The position numbers and the translations under genes are program-made. Below, in pieces: positions 6,386-6,677 of a DNA stretch of 6,677 nucleotides. Source of the stretch: an archaeon (lineage in GTDB: Archaea; Undinarchaeota; Undinarchaeia; Undinarchaeales; JALTGF01); assembly GCA_027077325.1 (NCBI GenBank), contig JALTGF010000162.1:1-6677 (forward strand), given 5' to 3'. The notes below the pieces were generated by a model. It made no database searches, was not told where the DNA came from, and saw only the letters and a list, made by a program, of their open reading frames with translations. Position 1 is the first letter of the stretch, and each line of letters begins with the position of its first letter.

Positions 6386-6677
6386 TTAATCACTATTCCG
6401 CCATCTTTTCCTTCCCTTAGTTCAAATGAATGCCTAGCAGTTTCATGTTTGGTTTCACGCATTTTAACTATTTCAATAAATCTGGAACCTGTATGGGGAT
6501 CAAGAGATAGTTCAACAACACCATCCACTAGATAATTAGCTTTTCTAGTTAGCTGCTCCTCAACATCTTCTTCTGCAATTATAATTGAAATTAAATCCAG
6601 TTTTTTAAGTTCTTTAATTAATTTAAATATTGAAAATTTAATTTCCTTTTCACCTTTTTCTTCTTCTTCCATAAAAG
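6373..6677 (-). CDS. KaiC-like RecA-superfamily ATPase, C-terminal part (runs off right edge)
   Basis: The minus-strand frame ends in TAA at 6375-6373 and is open to the right edge of the window. A methionine codon at 6672 exists but is unlikely to be the start: the visible part begins in the middle of a known domain, and the family is normally about 230-260 residues per domain. Seen: a helix and strand (FKLIKELKKLDLISIIIAEED) typical of the segment between Walker B and the C-terminal sheet, then NYLVDGVVEL, RFIEIVKMRETKH and a final GGIVIKG. The last three correspond to the KaiC-family pattern of ADGVI, R-x-I-x-I-x-KMRG-T-x-H and a closing GI-V strand. Walker A and B lie off-window. The acidic run EEEEKGEKE just before the helix is a charged loop. 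KaiC-like ATPases of archaea are often signalling components. The gene converges on gene D and is separately transcribed, so a functional tie is only suggestive. Confidence 0.85.
   Translation of the reverse strand, partial: FMEEEEKGEKEIKFSIFKLIKELKKLDLISIIIAEEDVEEQLTRKANYLVDGVVELSLDPHTGSRFIEIVKMRETKHETARHSFELREGKDGGIVIKGKA

Noticed and set aside
6373..6672. A complete 99-residue protein starting at the ATG at 6672
   Set aside because: The sequence begins inside a KaiC-type domain, and the frame stays open to the window edge, so a longer gene running off the right is more likely.
1..6677. CRISPR array, tRNA or rRNA gene, insertion sequence, integrase or att site
   Set aside because: No regularly spaced short repeats, no cloverleaf-like stretch with TTCRANNC, no transposase or recombinase motifs and no terminal inverted repeats were seen; genes fill nearly all of the window.

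Overview
The window looks like a low-GC archaeal chromosome fragment, plausibly from a DPANN-type lineage, although the lineage cannot be fixed from sequence alone. Three things point to Archaea: a methionyl-tRNA synthetase with four CxxC zinc-knuckle pairs, TTTAAATA-type TATA boxes placed about 30-36 bases before start codons (leaderless or very short leaders), and the C-terminal end of a KaiC-like RecA-superfamily ATPase.

Layout. Bases 1-707 (minus) hold the N-terminal third or more of metG, which runs off the left edge. Bases 708-787 are a compact divergent control region with back-to-back promoters. Bases 788-6363 (plus) hold four tightly packed genes: gene A (788-2542), gene B (2584-4083), gene C (4086-5240) and gene D (about 5254-6363). 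Bases 6373-6677 (minus) hold the 3' end of a KaiC-like ATPase gene that converges on gene D with a 9-base gap. No gene-free stretch exceeds 300 bases.

The four-gene cluster is the interesting part. A and B start with the same promoter and the same anchor module: an almost identical 31-residue start with a hydrophobic helix and CxxC, then a Gly/Ser-rich loop without Lys or Arg, then a second hydrophobic helix. They then diverge completely at the sequence level. A carries two carboxypeptidase-regulatory-like beta-sandwich repeats and a C-terminal domain of about 300 residues. B goes straight into a charged helical region. C has no anchor and appears soluble. D is two alpha/beta domains joined by a Lys/Pro/Glu-rich linker, and its C-terminal half resembles DUF835. 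I suspect that the C-terminal parts of A, B and C are remote versions of one domain, but this rests on layout and a few aligned residues.

A reasonable working model is a membrane-associated complex. A and B would be hairpin-anchored subunits with large cytoplasmic parts, C a soluble paralogous subunit, and D a soluble adaptor or signalling subunit. A link to the neighbouring KaiC-like ATPase is possible but unproven. I do not recognise A, B or C as any named system.
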